64,000 nucleotides of DNA from Streptomyces akebiae. Its GTDB lineage: Bacteria; Actinomycetota; Actinomycetes; Streptomycetales; Streptomycetaceae. Numbering within the stretch: the stretch's first letter is position 1; each line of letters begins with the position of its first letter. Under the pieces are notes generated by a model that was not told where the DNA came from, searched no databases, and worked only from the letters and a program-made list of their open reading frames with translations. Shown here one piece after another: positions 32,318 to 42,375 of this stretch. The position numbers were made by a program, and so were the translations under genes. The stretch is taken from positions 7,254,001 to 7,318,000 of the forward strand of contig NZ_CP080647.1 of the NCBI RefSeq assembly GCF_019599145.1. Reading direction: 5' to 3'.

Positions 32318-35065
32318 CTACGCGTCGCCGCCGGCGGCCCCAGGGTCCGCCGCGGCCACGTCGAGCAGCTGGTAGCGGTCGATGGCCTGCTTCAGCACCG
32401 AGCGGTCGACCTTGCCCTCACGCGCCAGCTCGGTCAGCACCGCGACCACGATCGACTGCGCGTCGATGTGGAAGAAGCGCCGGGCCGCGCCCCGGGTGTC
32501 CGCGAAGCCGAAGCCGTCCGCGCCCAGCGACTGGTACGTGCCCGGCACCCAGCGCGAGATCTGGTCCGGCACCGACCGCATCCAGTCCGAGACGGCCACG
32601 AAGGGCCCCTCGGCGCCGCTCAGCTTCTGCGTCACGTACGGGACCTGCTGCTCCTCCTCGGGGTGCAGCAGGTTGTGCCGCTCCACCTCGACCGCCTCAC
32701 GGCGCAGCTCGTTCCAGGAGGTCGCCGACCAGACGTCCGCCTTGACGTTCCAGTCGGCGGCGAGGATCGCCTGCGCCTCGACCGCCCACGGCACCGCGAC
32801 ACCGGAGGCGATGATCTGCGCGGGGATGGAGCCCGCCTCGCCGGCCCGGTAGCGGTGGATGCCCTTGAGGATGCCCTCGACGTCCACGTCCGCCGGCTCG
32901 GCCGGGTGCTGGATGGGCTCGTTGTAGACGGTGAGGTAGTAGAAGACGTCCTCGCCCGGCTTGCCGTCCGCGGTCTCGCCGTACATCCGGCGCAGACCGT
33001 CCTGCACGATGTGCGCGATCTCGTACCCGAACGCCGGGTCGTACGCCACGCAGCCCGGGTTGGTGGACGCCAGCAGCTGCGAGTGCCCGTCCGCGTGCTG
33101 CAGACCCTCACCGGTCAGGGTCGTGCGCCCGGCGGTCGCGCCCAGGACGAAACCGCGTGCCAGCTGGTCGGACATCTGCCAGAACTGGTCACCGGTGCGC
33201 TGGAAACCGAACATCGAGTAGAAGACGTAGACCGGGATGAGCGGTTCGCCGTGCGTGGCGTAGGCCGAACCGGCGGCGATCAGCGACGCCGTGCAGCCCG
33301 CCTCCGAGATGCCGTCGTGCAGCATCTGCCCGGTCGGGGACTCCTTGTACGCGAGCAGCAGATCACGGTCGACCGCCTCGTACTGCTGGCCGAGCGGGTT
33401 GTAGATCTTCGCGCTCGGGAAGAACGAGTCCATGCCGAAGGTGCGGTACTCATCGGGCGCGATCAGCACGAAGCGCTTGCCGATCTCCTTGTCCCGCATG
33501 AGGTCCTTCAGTAGCCGGACGAACGCCATGGTCGTGGCGATCGACTGCTGACCGGATCCCTTCTTCACAGTCGCGTACGTCTTGTCGTCCGGCAGGGCCA
33601 GCGGCTTCGCCCGCACGACCCGGGTCGGCACGTACCCGCCGAGCGCCTTGCGGCGGTCGTGCATGTACTGGATCTCCTCGGAGTCCCGCCCGGGGTGGTA
33701 GTACGGCGGGGCCCCGCTCTCCAGCTCCTTGTCGGAGATCGGCAGGTGCAGCCGGTCCCGGAAGCGCTTGAGGTCGTCGACCGTCAGCTTCTTCATCTGG
33801 TGCGTGGCGTTGCGGCCCTCGAAGTTCGGCCCCAGGGTCCAGCCCTTGACCGTCTTCGCCAGGATGACCGTCGGCTGGCCCTTGTGCTCGTAGGCCGCCT
33901 TGTACGCCGCGTAGATCTTGCGGTGGTCGTGACCGCCGCGGCCCAGGTGCAGGATCTGGTCGTCGGTCATGTTCTCGACCATCGCGCGCAGCCGGTGGTC
34001 GTCACCGAAGAAGTGGTCGCGGATGTACGCGCCGGTCTCCGTGGCGTACGTCTGGTACTGGCCGTCCGGCGTGGTGTTCATCCGGTTGACCAGCACACCG
34101 TCGCGGTCCTGCGCGAGCAGCGGGTCCCAGGAACGGTCCCAGACCAGCTTGATCACGTTCCAGCCGGCGCCCCGGAAGACCGACTCCAGTTCCTGGATGA
34201 CCTTGCCGTTGCCGCGCACCGGGCCGTCGAGGCGCTGGAGGTTGCAGTTCACCACGAAGGTCAGGTTGTCGAGGCCCTCACGGGCGGCGATCGTCAGCTG
34301 GCCGAGTGATTCCGGCTCGTCCATCTCGCCGTCGCCGAGGAACGCCCAGACATGGGACTTGGAGGTGTCGGCGATGCCGCGCGCCTCCATGTACCGGTTC
34401 ATCCGCGCCTGGTAGATCGCGCCCAGCGGACCGAGGCCCATGGACACGGTCGGGAACTCCCAGAAGTCCGGCATCAGCCGCGGGTGCGGGTAGCTGGACA
34501 GGCCGTACGGCGCCTTCGACTTCTCCTGGCGGAAGGCGTCCAGCTGCTGGTCGTCGAGCCGGTCCAGCATGTACGCGCGGGCGTAGATGCCCGGGGAGGC
34601 GTGACCCTGGAAGAAGATCTGGTCGCCGCCGTCGCCCTCGTCCTTGCCGCGGAAGAAGTGGTTGAAGCCCACGTCGTAGAGGGAGGCGGAGGACGCGAAG
34701 GTCGCGATGTGACCGCCGACGCCGATCCCGGGCCGCTGGGCGCGCGAGACCATCACGGCGGCGTTCCAGCGAGTCGCGTTGAGGATCTTCCGCTCGATCT
34801 CCTCGTTGCCGGGGAAGAACGGCTCGGCCTTGGTCGGGATGGTGTTGACGTAGTCCGTGCTGCGCATCTCGGGCACGGCCACGCGCTTCTCGCGGGCCCG
34901 CTCGATGAGCCGGAGCATCAGGTAGCGCGCGCGCTCACGGCCGCGCTCGTCCACGGCGGCGTCGAGCGAGTCGAGCCACTCCTGGGTCTCCTCGGGATCG
35001 AAGTCAGGGACCTGACTCGGAAGGCCGCCAATGATGATCGGATTGCGATCGGATCCGGAAGCCAC
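32318..35065 (-). CDS. aceE: Pyruvate dehydrogenase E1 component, homodimeric type
   Basis: Decarboxylates pyruvate with thiamine diphosphate and passes the acetyl group to the lipoyl domain of E2, linking glycolysis to acetyl-CoA and so to the fab genes of this window. The 915-residue length is that of the fused, homodimeric AceE. The ThDP motif is visible from [12 protein letters not shown] (about 245) to VVNCN. The GTG at 35065 has AAGGA upstream. It ends at a strong terminator. Monocistronic. Confidence 0.96.
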   Translation of the reverse strand: MASGSDRNPIIIGGLPSQVPDFDPEETQEWLDSLDAAVDERGRERARYLMLRLIERAREKRVAVPEMRSTDYVNTIPTKAEPFFPGNEEIERKILNATRWNAAVMVSRAQRPGIGVGGHIATFASSASLYDVGFNHFFRGKDEGDGGDQIFFQGHASPGIYARAYMLDRLDDQQLDAFRQEKSKAPYGLSSYPHPRLMPDFWEFPTVSMGLGPLGAIYQARMNRYMEARGIADTSKSHVWAFLGDGEMDEPESLGQLTIAAREGLDNLTFVVNCNLQRLDGPVRGNGKVIQELESVFRGAGWNVIKLVWDRSWDPLLAQDRDGVLVNRMNTTPDGQYQTYATETGAYIRDHFFGDDHRLRAMVENMTDDQILHLGRGGHDHRKIYAAYKAAYEHKGQPTVILAKTVKGWTLGPNFEGRNATHQMKKLTVDDLKRFRDRLHLPISDKELESGAPPYYHPGRDSEEIQYMHDRRKALGGYVPTRVVRAKPLALPDDKTYATVKKGSGQQSIATTMAFVRLLKDLMRDKEIGKRFVLIAPDEYRTFGMDSFFPSAKIYNPLGQQYEAVDRDLLLAYKESPTGQMLHDGISEAGCTASLIAAGSAYATHGEPLIPVYVFYSMFGFQRTGDQFWQMSDQLARGFVLGATAGRTTLTGEGLQHADGHSQLLASTNPGCVAYDPAFGYEIAHIVQDGLRRMYGETADGKPGEDVFYYLTVYNEPIQHPAEPADVDVEGILKGIHRYRAGEAGSIPAQIIASGVAVPWAVEAQAILAADWNVKADVWSATSWNELRREAVEVERHNLLHPEEEQQVPYVTQKLSGAEGPFVAVSDWMRSVPDQISRWVPGTYQSLGADGFGFADTRGAARRFFHIDAQSIVVAVLTELAREGKVDRSVLKQAIDRYQLLDVAAADPGAAGGDA

Positions 35066-35488
35066 GCTGTTCCTTAGCTGTCAGAGGGCCGCTCTTCAGT
35101 GGTTCTGCAGGGGTTCTTCAGGAGGTTCTCTAGTTGCCTGCACCGTCCCCCATCGTGTACCTCGGGGACGCAAACGTCATCTCTACCGAGAGGTAACCAG
35201 GGCGATTACCCGCTCGACAAAGGTAGTAAAGGTATTCGATGCTCGTACCCCCGGATGGTTGCCGAATGCGCAAAACGGGCAGAACGGTGTGGCGTGCGTC
35301 ACGGGAGGCTGTGAATCCGCGTAGAGAGTTGCGGTGACACAGCCCGGATCGTCACCGTTTCGGCGGTCTCGAAGGCTGGGTACTTGCGCGATCCGTCCCG
35401 CCCGTGTGGACTACGGCCAATGCTTCGCGCACGCGCGTGGCTCATTCCCAGGGGGCGACCCCACCCGAACATGATCAGGAGGCAACCC
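35066..35488. other. Divergent promoter region of aceE and DUF3052
   Basis: 423 bp with no convincing gene on either strand. It must contain both promoters. TACCTCGG near 35158 and an imperfect complement CCGAGAGGTA at 35186-35195 may form an operator. A -10-like element is not unambiguous on either strand. Confidence 0.4.
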
Positions 35489-35929
35489 GTGAGCGCGACC
35501 GCGGACCACGCGGAGGAGCGGACGAACCCTGCCGCGAGGCTGGGGTTCCAGCCCGAGCAGGTGGTCCAGGAGATCGGCTACGACGACGATGTCGACCAGG
35601 AGCTCCGCGAGTCCATCGAGGAAGTCGTAGGCAGTGAGCTCGTCGACGAGGACTACGACGACGTGGCCGATGCCGTCGTGCTGTGGTTCCGAGACGACGA
35701 CGGCGACCTGACGGATGTGCTGGTGGACGCCACCACGTACATCGAGGAAGGTGGCTCGATCCTGCTGCTGACGCCCAAGACCGGGCGCGACGGCTATGTG
35801 GAGCCCAGCGACATTTCGGAGGCCGCGACGACTGCGGGGTTGTCCGCGTCGAAGAGTGTCAGCGTGGGCAAGGACTGGAGCGGCAGCCGGCTGGTGACGC
35901 CGAAGGCCGCCAAGTCCGGTAAGAGGTGA
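35489..35929 (+). CDS. DUF3052 domain-containing protein
   Basis: 146 residues, highly acidic (EEVVGSELVDEDYDDVADAVVLWFRDDDGDL), a small conserved actinobacterial protein without known function. The GTG at 35489 has AGGAGG 6 bases upstream, excluding the longer frame from 35384. The position next to aceE and peroxiredoxin is the usual one in Streptomyces. Confidence 0.88.
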   Translation: MSATADHAEERTNPAARLGFQPEQVVQEIGYDDDVDQELRESIEEVVGSELVDEDYDDVADAVVLWFRDDDGDLTDVLVDATTYIEEGGSILLLTPKTGRDGYVEPSDISEAATTAGLSASKSVSVGKDWSGSRLVTPKAAKSGKR

Positions 35930-35977
35930 CGCTCGCCTAGGAGCTCGGTGGGTTCTGTGCGAGGGCGGCCGCGCGTA

Positions 35978-36042
35978 CGTCGTGGCTTGTCGCGCAGTTC
36001 CCCGCGCCCCTCGAAGGTGCCCCTGCGGGGCCCTTCGAGGGG
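35978..36042. repeat. Interspersed GCGCAGTTCCCCGC repeat, copy C with terminator hairpin
   Basis: CGTCGTGGCTTGTCGCGCAG... (35978-36011) matches the repeat in reverse order relative to copies A and B. It runs into perfect 11-bp arms CCCCTCGAAGG (36007-36017) and CCTTCGAGGGG (36032-36042), followed by CGTCGTTTT, so it is a good terminator for DUF3052. Confidence 0.8.
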
Positions 36043-36095
36043 CGTCGTTTTAGGCTGGGTCACCCGAACAGTCCATGAAGGGACTCAGGTAGATC

Positions 36096-36554
36096 ATGGC
36101 GATCCAGGTCGGCGACAAGGCCCCCGACTTCGAGCTCAAGGACAACCACGGCGCCACCGTGAAGCTCTCGGACTTCCGCGGCGAGAAGAACGTGGTGGTG
36201 CTCTTCTACCCGTTCGCGTTCACCGGGGTGTGCACGGGCGAGCTGTGCGAGCTGCGGGACAACCTCCCGAAGTTCGTCAACGACGACGTGCAGCTGCTGG
36301 CCGTGTCGAACGACTCGATCCACACGCTGCGGGTCTTCGCCGAGCAGGAGGGCCTGGAGTACCCGCTGCTGTCGGACTTCTGGCCGCACGGCGAGGTCTC
36401 CCGGGCGTACGGCGTGTTCGACGCCGACAAGGGCTGCGCGGTGCGCGGCACCTTCATCGTCGACAAGGAGGGCCTCGTCCGCTGGTCGGTCGTCAACGCC
36501 CTGCCCGACGCCCGCGACCTGAACGAGTACCTCGCGGCGCTCGACACCTTGTGA
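36096..36554 (+). CDS. Peroxiredoxin, AhpE type
   Basis: 152 residues of the AhpC/TSA thioredoxin fold. The peroxidatic Cys lies in [19 protein letters not shown], and the later Cys in that motif could resolve it. The segment [17 protein letters not shown] is close to mycobacterial AhpE. It reduces organic and hydrogen peroxides. The ATG is preceded by AGGGACTCAGG. It lies directly upstream of the terD genes, which suits a stress role, but the 113-bp gap with a GGTTCC/GGAACC dyad suggests separate transcription. Confidence 0.92.
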   Translation: MAIQVGDKAPDFELKDNHGATVKLSDFRGEKNVVVLFYPFAFTGVCTGELCELRDNLPKFVNDDVQLLAVSNDSIHTLRVFAEQEGLEYPLLSDFWPHGEVSRAYGVFDADKGCAVRGTFIVDKEGLVRWSVVNALPDARDLNEYLAALDTL

Positions 36555-36667
36555 TTCTTCGGTTCCACACCCTGCGGGGAACGGGAACCCGTCACTAGGA
36601 TCGACACGTTGATCCGACACCAACGCACGACGGGGCTCCCCGCCCCTGAAACCAAACGGAGGACTTC

Positions 36668-37243
36668 GTGGGAGTCAGCCTCAGCAAGGGCGGCAACGTA
36701 TCGCTGACCAAGGAGGCGCCGGGCCTGACCGCGGTCATCGTGGGTCTGGGGTGGGACATCCGCACCACGACCGGCACCGACTTCGACCTGGACGCCAGCG
36801 CCCTGCTGCTGGACTCGTCGGGCAAGGTCAGCAGCGACGCCAACTTCATCTTCTTCAACAACCTGAAGAGCCCCGACGGTTCGGTCGAGCACACCGGCGA
36901 CAACCTCACCGGTGAGGGCGAGGGCGACGACGAGCAGATCAAGGTCAACCTCGCGACCGTCCCGGCCGAGATCGAGAAGATCGTCTTCCCGGTCTCCATC
37001 TACGACGCCGAGAACCGTCAGCAGTCCTTCGGCCAGGTCCGCAACGCCTTCATCCGCGTGGTGAACCAGGCGGGCGAGGCGGAGATCGCCCGCTACGACC
37101 TCTCCGAGGACGCCTCCACCGAGACCGCCATGGTCTTCGGTGAGCTCTACCGGCACGGGGCCGAGTGGAAGTTCCGCGCCATCGGCCAGGGCTACGCCTC
37201 GGGCCTGCGCGGTATCGCCCAGGACTTCGGTGTGAACGTCTGA
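36668..37243 (+). CDS. TerD-family protein (first of tandem pair)
   Basis: 191-residue TerD/CABP domain. The calcium-binding segments are [18 protein letters not shown] and [23 protein letters not shown], rich in Asp. The protein is cytoplasmic. TerD proteins form a Ca2+-dependent membrane-associated stress complex with TerC-type proteins and were first known from tellurite resistance. The GTG or ATG start is behind GGAGG (ACGGAGGACTTCGTG). A TAGGAT at 36596-36601 may be a -10. A near copy follows at 37413. Confidence 0.92.
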   Translation: MGVSLSKGGNVSLTKEAPGLTAVIVGLGWDIRTTTGTDFDLDASALLLDSSGKVSSDANFIFFNNLKSPDGSVEHTGDNLTGEGEGDDEQIKVNLATVPAEIEKIVFPVSIYDAENRQQSFGQVRNAFIRVVNQAGEAEIARYDLSEDASTETAMVFGELYRHGAEWKFRAIGQGYASGLRGIAQDFGVNV

Positions 37244-37412
37244 GTCGCGGGGGAAGACCCCCGTGCACCACCGACTCACCACGTCCGGCGCCGCTGTCGA
37301 CACCGACCGCGGCGCCGGACGCGCTCGTACGACGGGGGCGGGCCGCCCTCGTCGTACGGAACAACTGAACAGTTGAGCCACTGAAGCTCGAAAATCGGGG
37401 AGGACCAGCACC

Positions 37413-37988
37413 ATGGGCGTCACACTCGCCAAGGGAGGCAATGTCTCCCTCTCCAAGGCCGCGCCGAACCTCACGCAAGTGTTGGTCGGACTCGGCTGGG
37501 ACGTCCGGACCACCACCGGAGCCCCCTTCGACCTCGACGCCAGCGCGCTGCTGTGCCAGGGCGGCAGGGTGCTGGGGGACGAGTGGTTCGTCTTCTACAA
37601 CAACCTCAAGAGCCCGGACGGCTCGGTCGAGCACACCGGCGACAACCTCACCGGTGAGGGCGACGGCGACGACGAGTCGCTGATCATCGACCTCTCCCGG
37701 GTGCCGGCCGCCGTCGACAAGATCGTCTTTCCGGTCTCCATCCACGACGCCGAGAACCGCGGCCAGGCGTTCGGCCAGGTCAGCAACGCCTTCATCCGTG
37801 TGGTCAACCAGGCCGACGGCCAGGAACTCGCCCGCTACGACCTCTCCGAGGACGCCTCCACCGAGACCGCGATGATCTTCGGCGAGGTCTACCGCTACGG
37901 CGGGGAGTGGAAGTTCCGAGCGGTGGGACAGGGGTACGCGTCCGGCCTGCGGGGCATCGCTCTCGACTTCGGGGTGAACGTCTCGTAG
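37413..37988 (+). CDS. TerD-family protein (second of tandem pair)
   Basis: 191 residues, closely similar to the preceding gene along its whole length (for example identical [17 protein letters not shown] and AIIFGE-like ends), so the pair arose by tandem duplication. The largest difference is in the first calcium segment ([19 protein letters not shown]). GGGGAGGA precedes the ATG. The 169-bp gap to the first copy allows independent control. Confidence 0.92.
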   Translation: MGVTLAKGGNVSLSKAAPNLTQVLVGLGWDVRTTTGAPFDLDASALLCQGGRVLGDEWFVFYNNLKSPDGSVEHTGDNLTGEGDGDDESLIIDLSRVPAAVDKIVFPVSIHDAENRGQAFGQVSNAFIRVVNQADGQELARYDLSEDASTETAMIFGEVYRYGGEWKFRAVGQGYASGLRGIALDFGVNVS

Positions 37989-38113
37989 CGCTATATGCGC
38001 AAAAGCCGGGGGCGTGTGGGGTGCGAGGGGTACCCGACTAGACTTCGGGTTCAAAGTTTCGTAAAGCCGCGCGCGGCGCGGGGGAACCCCGTACACACAC
38101 GATTGGGTAGCCA

Positions 38114-39259
38114 GTGGTTCTGAAAACCTTCGGCTGGTCGTTCGCGGTCACCGCGCTCGGCTTGGTAGCAGCTGTTCTCTACGACGGATGGACGGCGCTC
38201 GGGCTCGTCGCGATCCTGTGCGTCCTGGAGATCTCGCTGTCGTTCGACAACGCGGTGGTCAACGCCGGGATCGTGAAGAAGATGAATGCCTTCTGGCAGA
38301 AGATCTTCCTCACCATCGGCATCCTGATCGCCGTCTTCGGTATGCGGCTGGTCTTCCCCGTCGTCATCGTCGCCATCAGTGCCAAGCTCGGGCCGATCGA
38401 GGCCGTCGACCTGGCGCTGACCGACAAGGACCAGTACCAGCAGTACGTGACCGACGCGCACCCGTCGATCGCGGCCTTCGGCGGTATGTTCCTGCTGATG
38501 ATCTTCCTGGACTTCATCTTCGAGGACCGGGACATCAAGTGGCTGGGCTGGCTGGAGCGTCCGCTGGCCAAGCTGGGCAAGATCGACATGCTGTCGGCCT
38601 GCATTGCGATGATCATCCTGCTGATCACCTCGATGACCTTCGCGACCCAGGCCCACCAGCACGGCGGCACCCATGCCGACAAGGCGCAGACGGTCCTGAT
38701 CTCCGGACTCGCGGGTCTGATCACCTATCTCATCGTCGGTGGTCTCTCCGGCTACTTCGAGAACAAGCTGGAGGAGGACGAGGAGCGCGAGCACGAGGAG
38801 GAGGAAGAGGCGGCGCGCGCCGGCAAGCCGCGCTCGGCCGTCGCCCTCGCCGGCAAGGCCGCGTTCTTCATGTTCCTCTACCTGGAGGTCCTGGACGCGT
38901 CCTTCTCCTTCGACGGTGTCATCGGCGCCTTCGCCATCACCAACGACATCGTCCTGATGGCGCTGGGCCTCGGTGTCGGCGCGATGTACGTCCGGTCGCT
39001 GACCGTGTACCTGGTCCGCCAGGGCACCCTCGACGACTACGTCTACCTGGAGCACGGCGCGCACTACGCGATCGGCGCGCTCGCGGCGATCCTCCTCGTC
39101 ACCATCCAGTACGAGATCAACGAGTTCATCACCGGTTCCATCGGTGTCATCCTGATCGCCTGGTCCTTCTGGTCCTCCGTGCGCCGCAACAAGGCGCTGG
39201 CGGCCGAAGAGGGAAAAGCTGACGCCGCCGACAAGGCGGAGGTCACCTCAGGGGTGTGA
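38114..39259 (+). CDS. DUF475/TerC-like integral membrane protein
   Basis: 381 residues with about nine membrane segments. The acidic intramembrane motifs EISLSFDNAVVNAGIV and LDASFSFDGVIGAFAIT, typical of the TerC/DUF475 superfamily, suggest metal-ion handling. A strongly charged loop (about residues 215-235, EDEEREHEEEEEAARAG) separates the two halves. The GTG at 38114 gives VVLKTFGWSF. It is the membrane partner expected for the TerD proteins around it. Confidence 0.9.
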   Translation: MVLKTFGWSFAVTALGLVAAVLYDGWTALGLVAILCVLEISLSFDNAVVNAGIVKKMNAFWQKIFLTIGILIAVFGMRLVFPVVIVAISAKLGPIEAVDLALTDKDQYQQYVTDAHPSIAAFGGMFLLMIFLDFIFEDRDIKWLGWLERPLAKLGKIDMLSACIAMIILLITSMTFATQAHQHGGTHADKAQTVLISGLAGLITYLIVGGLSGYFENKLEEDEEREHEEEEEAARAGKPRSAVALAGKAAFFMFLYLEVLDASFSFDGVIGAFAITNDIVLMALGLGVGAMYVRSLTVYLVRQGTLDDYVYLEHGAHYAIGALAAILLVTIQYEINEFITGSIGVILIAWSFWSSVRRNKALAAEEGKADAADKAEVTSGV

Positions 39260-39368
39260 CCACCCGTGAGGTGAGGGCAGGCTCTGGGCGGGGCGGCCGA
39301 CGAGGACGCATCCTCGTCGGCCGCCCCGCTGGTGGTTGACGCGACGACACGGCAGGTGTGGGGCGGGC

Positions 39369-40109
39369 ATGAGTTTTCTGGACAACCTGTGGCGCGGGCG
39401 GGCCTCGGAGTTCGACGCGGGCAACGCGGCGACCAACGCGATCGAGCTGACCAAGCGGCACCAGAAGGTGTCCCTCTCCAAGCAGAACGCGGCGGCCGGC
39501 CATCTGCGCGTCAACCTGTCCTGGCGGATGCGGACGTCCGACATCGGCGGCCCCAAACGGCAGAGCGTGCTGCGGCACCCCTTCAAGGCCCTCAGGCCGG
39601 AGGAGGTGCAGGCGCACAGCCAGAGCATGGTGAACGTCGACCTCGACCTCGGCTGCCTCTACGAGCTGGCCGACGGCACCAAGGGGGTCGTACAGCCGCT
39701 GGGCGGCTTCCTCGGCGACATCAACGAAGCGCCGTACATGCGGCTGAGCGGGGACGACCGGTTCGGTTCCGGGTCCGGCGAGACGATGTACATCAACCTC
39801 GATCACCGGGACCAGTTCAAGCGGATGCTGGTCTTCGTCTACATCTACGACCAGACGCCGGCGTTCGACCGTACGCACGCGATCGTGACGCTGTACCCGA
39901 GCAACGGGCCGCGGATCGAGATAGGCCTGGACGAGCGGCATCCGCAGGCTCGCTCGTGTGCGGTGGTGATGATCGAGAACGTCAAGGGGGAGATCACCGT
40001 GCGCCGGGAGGTGAAGTTCGTCTACGGCTTCCAGGCCGAGCTCGACCGGTTGTACGGGTGGGGCTTGCAGTGGGGCCGGGGATACAAGACCAGGACCGAG
40101 CAGCGCTGA
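39369..40109 (+). CDS. TerA-like tellurium resistance protein
   Basis: 246 residues of the TerA group of the TerD superfamily. It begins MSFLDNLWRGRASEFD and shows VDLDLGCLYELADGTKGVVQPLG and NINLDHRDQ-like strands with acidic residues. It has the C-terminal FVYGFQAELDRLYGWGLQW. The ATG at 39369 has a weak RBS. It is convergent with the next TerD gene, 41 bp apart. Confidence 0.85.
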   Translation: MSFLDNLWRGRASEFDAGNAATNAIELTKRHQKVSLSKQNAAAGHLRVNLSWRMRTSDIGGPKRQSVLRHPFKALRPEEVQAHSQSMVNVDLDLGCLYELADGTKGVVQPLGGFLGDINEAPYMRLSGDDRFGSGSGETMYINLDHRDQFKRMLVFVYIYDQTPAFDRTHAIVTLYPSNGPRIEIGLDERHPQARSCAVVMIENVKGEITVRREVKFVYGFQAELDRLYGWGLQWGRGYKTRTEQR

Positions 40110-40150
40110 CCCGGCTCCTGGCACCCCCGAGCCCCTTCACGGGGCGCTGC

Positions 40151-40987
40151 TCAGCGGCCGATGAACTGCGGGCCCTGCGGGGGCAGGCGGAAGTTCGGGT
40201 CCAGGGCCGCCGCCGTGGGCTGGGGGTAACCGTAGGCCGGACCGTTCGTGGTGGCGGGGGTCGGCTGCGGGTGGGGATAGCCGTAGCCCGACTGCTGGGT
40301 CGGGGCCGCCGGGGGATAGCCGTACGCGGGCTGGGTCGGGACGCCCGTCGGGGGCTGCTCCGGGGGCAGAGGGGCCGAGATCTCCGGGGCCGGAGCCGGG
40401 GTCTGGGTCGTGTCGGTCTCGTCGGCCGCCGCGGCCGCCGCCTCCGACTCGTCGACGGAGATGCCGAAGTCCACGGCGAGGCCCTGGAGGCCGTTGGTGT
40501 ACCCCTCGCCCAGGGCACGGAACTTCCAGCCGCCGCCCCGGCGGTAGAGCTCGCCGCAGATGAGGGCGGTCTCGTCGCCCGTCTCGGGCTTGATGTCGAA
40601 GTACGCCAGCGGCTCGGCGTCGGAGACGGTGGCGTCGTACAGCAGGATGCGCAGGGACCGTACGCGGTCGAAGGAGACGCCCTCGGCGGAGGCCACGAGC
40701 AGAATCTGGCTGATGGGGGACTCGACACCGGCCAGGTCGGTCTGGATGGTGTCCGTGAGGCCTTCGGCCACTCGCTTCTGGCCGAGTCGCCACACCTTGC
40801 CCGAGGGGTGGCGTGGCTGGTTGTAGAAGACGAAGTCCTCGTCGGACCGTACGCGACCGTCAGGACCGAGGAGCAGCGCCGAGGCGTCGACCACCGGGAC
40901 GCCCTGTCCGGGCGCCCAGCGCAGCACGGCGCGGACCGCCGTGGCTTCGATCGGGACGTTCGACCCCTTCAGCATCGCGTGCGTCAT
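40151..40987 (-). CDS. TerD-family protein with Pro/Tyr/Gly-rich tail
   Basis: 278 residues. The N-terminal TerD domain (about 1-170) is followed by an Ala/Pro/Glu linker and a low-complexity tail with repeated YGYP motifs ([22 protein letters not shown]), ending [14 protein letters not shown]. Such tails tend to be disordered and mediate association. Its calcium motifs are less complete than in the tandem terD genes. It is the only Ter gene here on the minus strand and is divergent from the HpcH/HpaI gene. Confidence 0.85.
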   Translation of the reverse strand: MTHAMLKGSNVPIEATAVRAVLRWAPGQGVPVVDASALLLGPDGRVRSDEDFVFYNQPRHPSGKVWRLGQKRVAEGLTDTIQTDLAGVESPISQILLVASAEGVSFDRVRSLRILLYDATVSDAEPLAYFDIKPETGDETALICGELYRRGGGWKFRALGEGYTNGLQGLAVDFGISVDESEAAAAAADETDTTQTPAPAPEISAPLPPEQPPTGVPTQPAYGYPPAAPTQQSGYGYPHPQPTPATTNGPAYGYPQPTAAALDPNFRLPPQGPQFIGR

Positions 40988-41099
40988 GCGGTCATCCTGC
41001 CCTCTCGGTCCTGATCACGACAACGCGGGGGCGGCGAACCGCCGGGGAAATCGTTCAGCGCCCGACATGGCTGGGTTACCAGAACTTCACGCCTGGCGG

Positions 41100-41125
41100 G
41101 AACTGATGTCACACATTTGTACGTA
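41100..41125 (+). promoter_or_regulatory. Possible ECF-type promoter of the Ter biosynthetic operon
   Basis: GGAACT (41100-41105), 17 bases, then CGT (41123-41125), 52 bp before the HpcH/HpaI start. This resembles GGAAC-N16/17-CGT promoters of ECF sigma factors responding to envelope stress. A palindrome GTACGTAC overlaps the -10 side. Confidence 0.35.
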
Positions 41126-41177
41126 CTATTACCGGCCACAATCGTGACCGGACGCCGAGCAGCCACGGGGGAATCAC

Positions 41178-42344
41178 ATGCGTCATTTCGGGCACATCGC
41201 CCCTGAGGAGCGGCAGCGGCTCTTCTACCGGGAGCCCGGCGTCTTCGACGCCGACTCCCCGGCCCGTGTGCTCGCCGCCGCACTCGGTGCCACGCTCTAC
41301 AGCCCGGCGACCCGCGAGCGGCTGGCCGACGACATCGTCAAGCAGGCCGGGCGCGGTGTGGTCTCCATGGTGCTGTGCCTGGAGGACTCCATCGACGACG
41401 CGGAGGTCGCGGGCGCCGAGGAGAACCTCGTGCGGCAGTTCACCGACCTCGCCGGCCGGCCGGACGCCGAGCTTCCGCTGCTCTTCATCCGAGTCCGTCA
41501 TCCCGAGCAGATACCCGACCTGGTCAGCCGGTTCGGTCCGGCCGCACGGCTGCTGTCCGGTTTCGTGTTCCCCAAGTTCACCGAGGAACGAGGCGTGGCC
41601 TTCCTGGAGGCCCTCACCGCCGCCGAGGCCGCGAGCGGACGGCGGCTGTTCGGGATGCCGGTCCTCGAGTCGCCCGAGCTGATGTACAGGGAGACGCGCG
41701 TAGAGGCGCTCCAGGGCATCGCCCACACCGTCGACAAGTACCGCGACCGGGTCCTCGCGCTGCGCCTCGGCGTCACCGACTTCTGCTCCTCCTACGCGCT
41801 GCGCCGGGCGCCGGACATGACGGCGTACGACGTCCAGATCGTCGCCTCCGTGATCGCGGACGTGGTGAACGTGCTGGGGCGCGCCGACGGCACCGGGTTC
41901 ACGGTGACCGGGCCGGTGTGGGAGTACTTCCGGGTCCAGGAGCGCATGTTCAAGCCACAGCTGCGCAGCAGCCCCTTCCTGGCGAACCGGGCCGTGGAAC
42001 TGCGCGAGTCGCTCATCGAGCACGCGCTGGACGGTCTGCTGCGCGAGATCTCCCTCGACCAGGCCAACGGGCTGCTCGGCAAGACCTGCATCCATCCCTC
42101 GCACGTCCTGCCGGTGCACGCGCTGTCCGTGGTCAGCCATGAGGAGTTCTGCGACGCCCAGGACATCGTGCGGCCGGACCGCAACGGGGGCGGGGTCCTG
42201 CGGTCCGCCTCCCGCAACAAGATGAACGAGGTCAAGCCGCACCGGGCCTGGGCGGAAAGGGTCCTGCAGCGCGCCGAGGTGTTCGGTGTCGCCAACGAGG
42301 ACATCGGGTTCGTGGACCTGTTGGCCGCGGGCCTGCCCGACTGA
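41178..42344 (+). CDS. HpcH/HpaI aldolase/citrate lyase family protein (Ter-associated)
   Basis: 388 residues of the citrate-lyase-beta/HpcH fold. Acidic metal ligands are seen in VLCLEDSIDDAEV and in PVLESPELMYRETR, and the barrel end CIHPSHVLPVHALSVVSHEEF is typical. In Ter systems this enzyme is known by context to work with a phosphoribosyltransferase, a StiP protein and a HAD phosphatase in making an unknown, probably nucleoside-like, metabolite. All three follow immediately here. Confidence 0.88.
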   Translation: MRHFGHIAPEERQRLFYREPGVFDADSPARVLAAALGATLYSPATRERLADDIVKQAGRGVVSMVLCLEDSIDDAEVAGAEENLVRQFTDLAGRPDAELPLLFIRVRHPEQIPDLVSRFGPAARLLSGFVFPKFTEERGVAFLEALTAAEAASGRRLFGMPVLESPELMYRETRVEALQGIAHTVDKYRDRVLALRLGVTDFCSSYALRRAPDMTAYDVQIVASVIADVVNVLGRADGTGFTVTGPVWEYFRVQERMFKPQLRSSPFLANRAVELRESLIEHALDGLLREISLDQANGLLGKTCIHPSHVLPVHALSVVSHEEFCDAQDIVRPDRNGGGVLRSASRNKMNEVKPHRAWAERVLQRAEVFGVANEDIGFVDLLAAGLPD

Positions 42345-42375
42345 CCATCCACTCGCCGTACCGACTAAGGAATCG

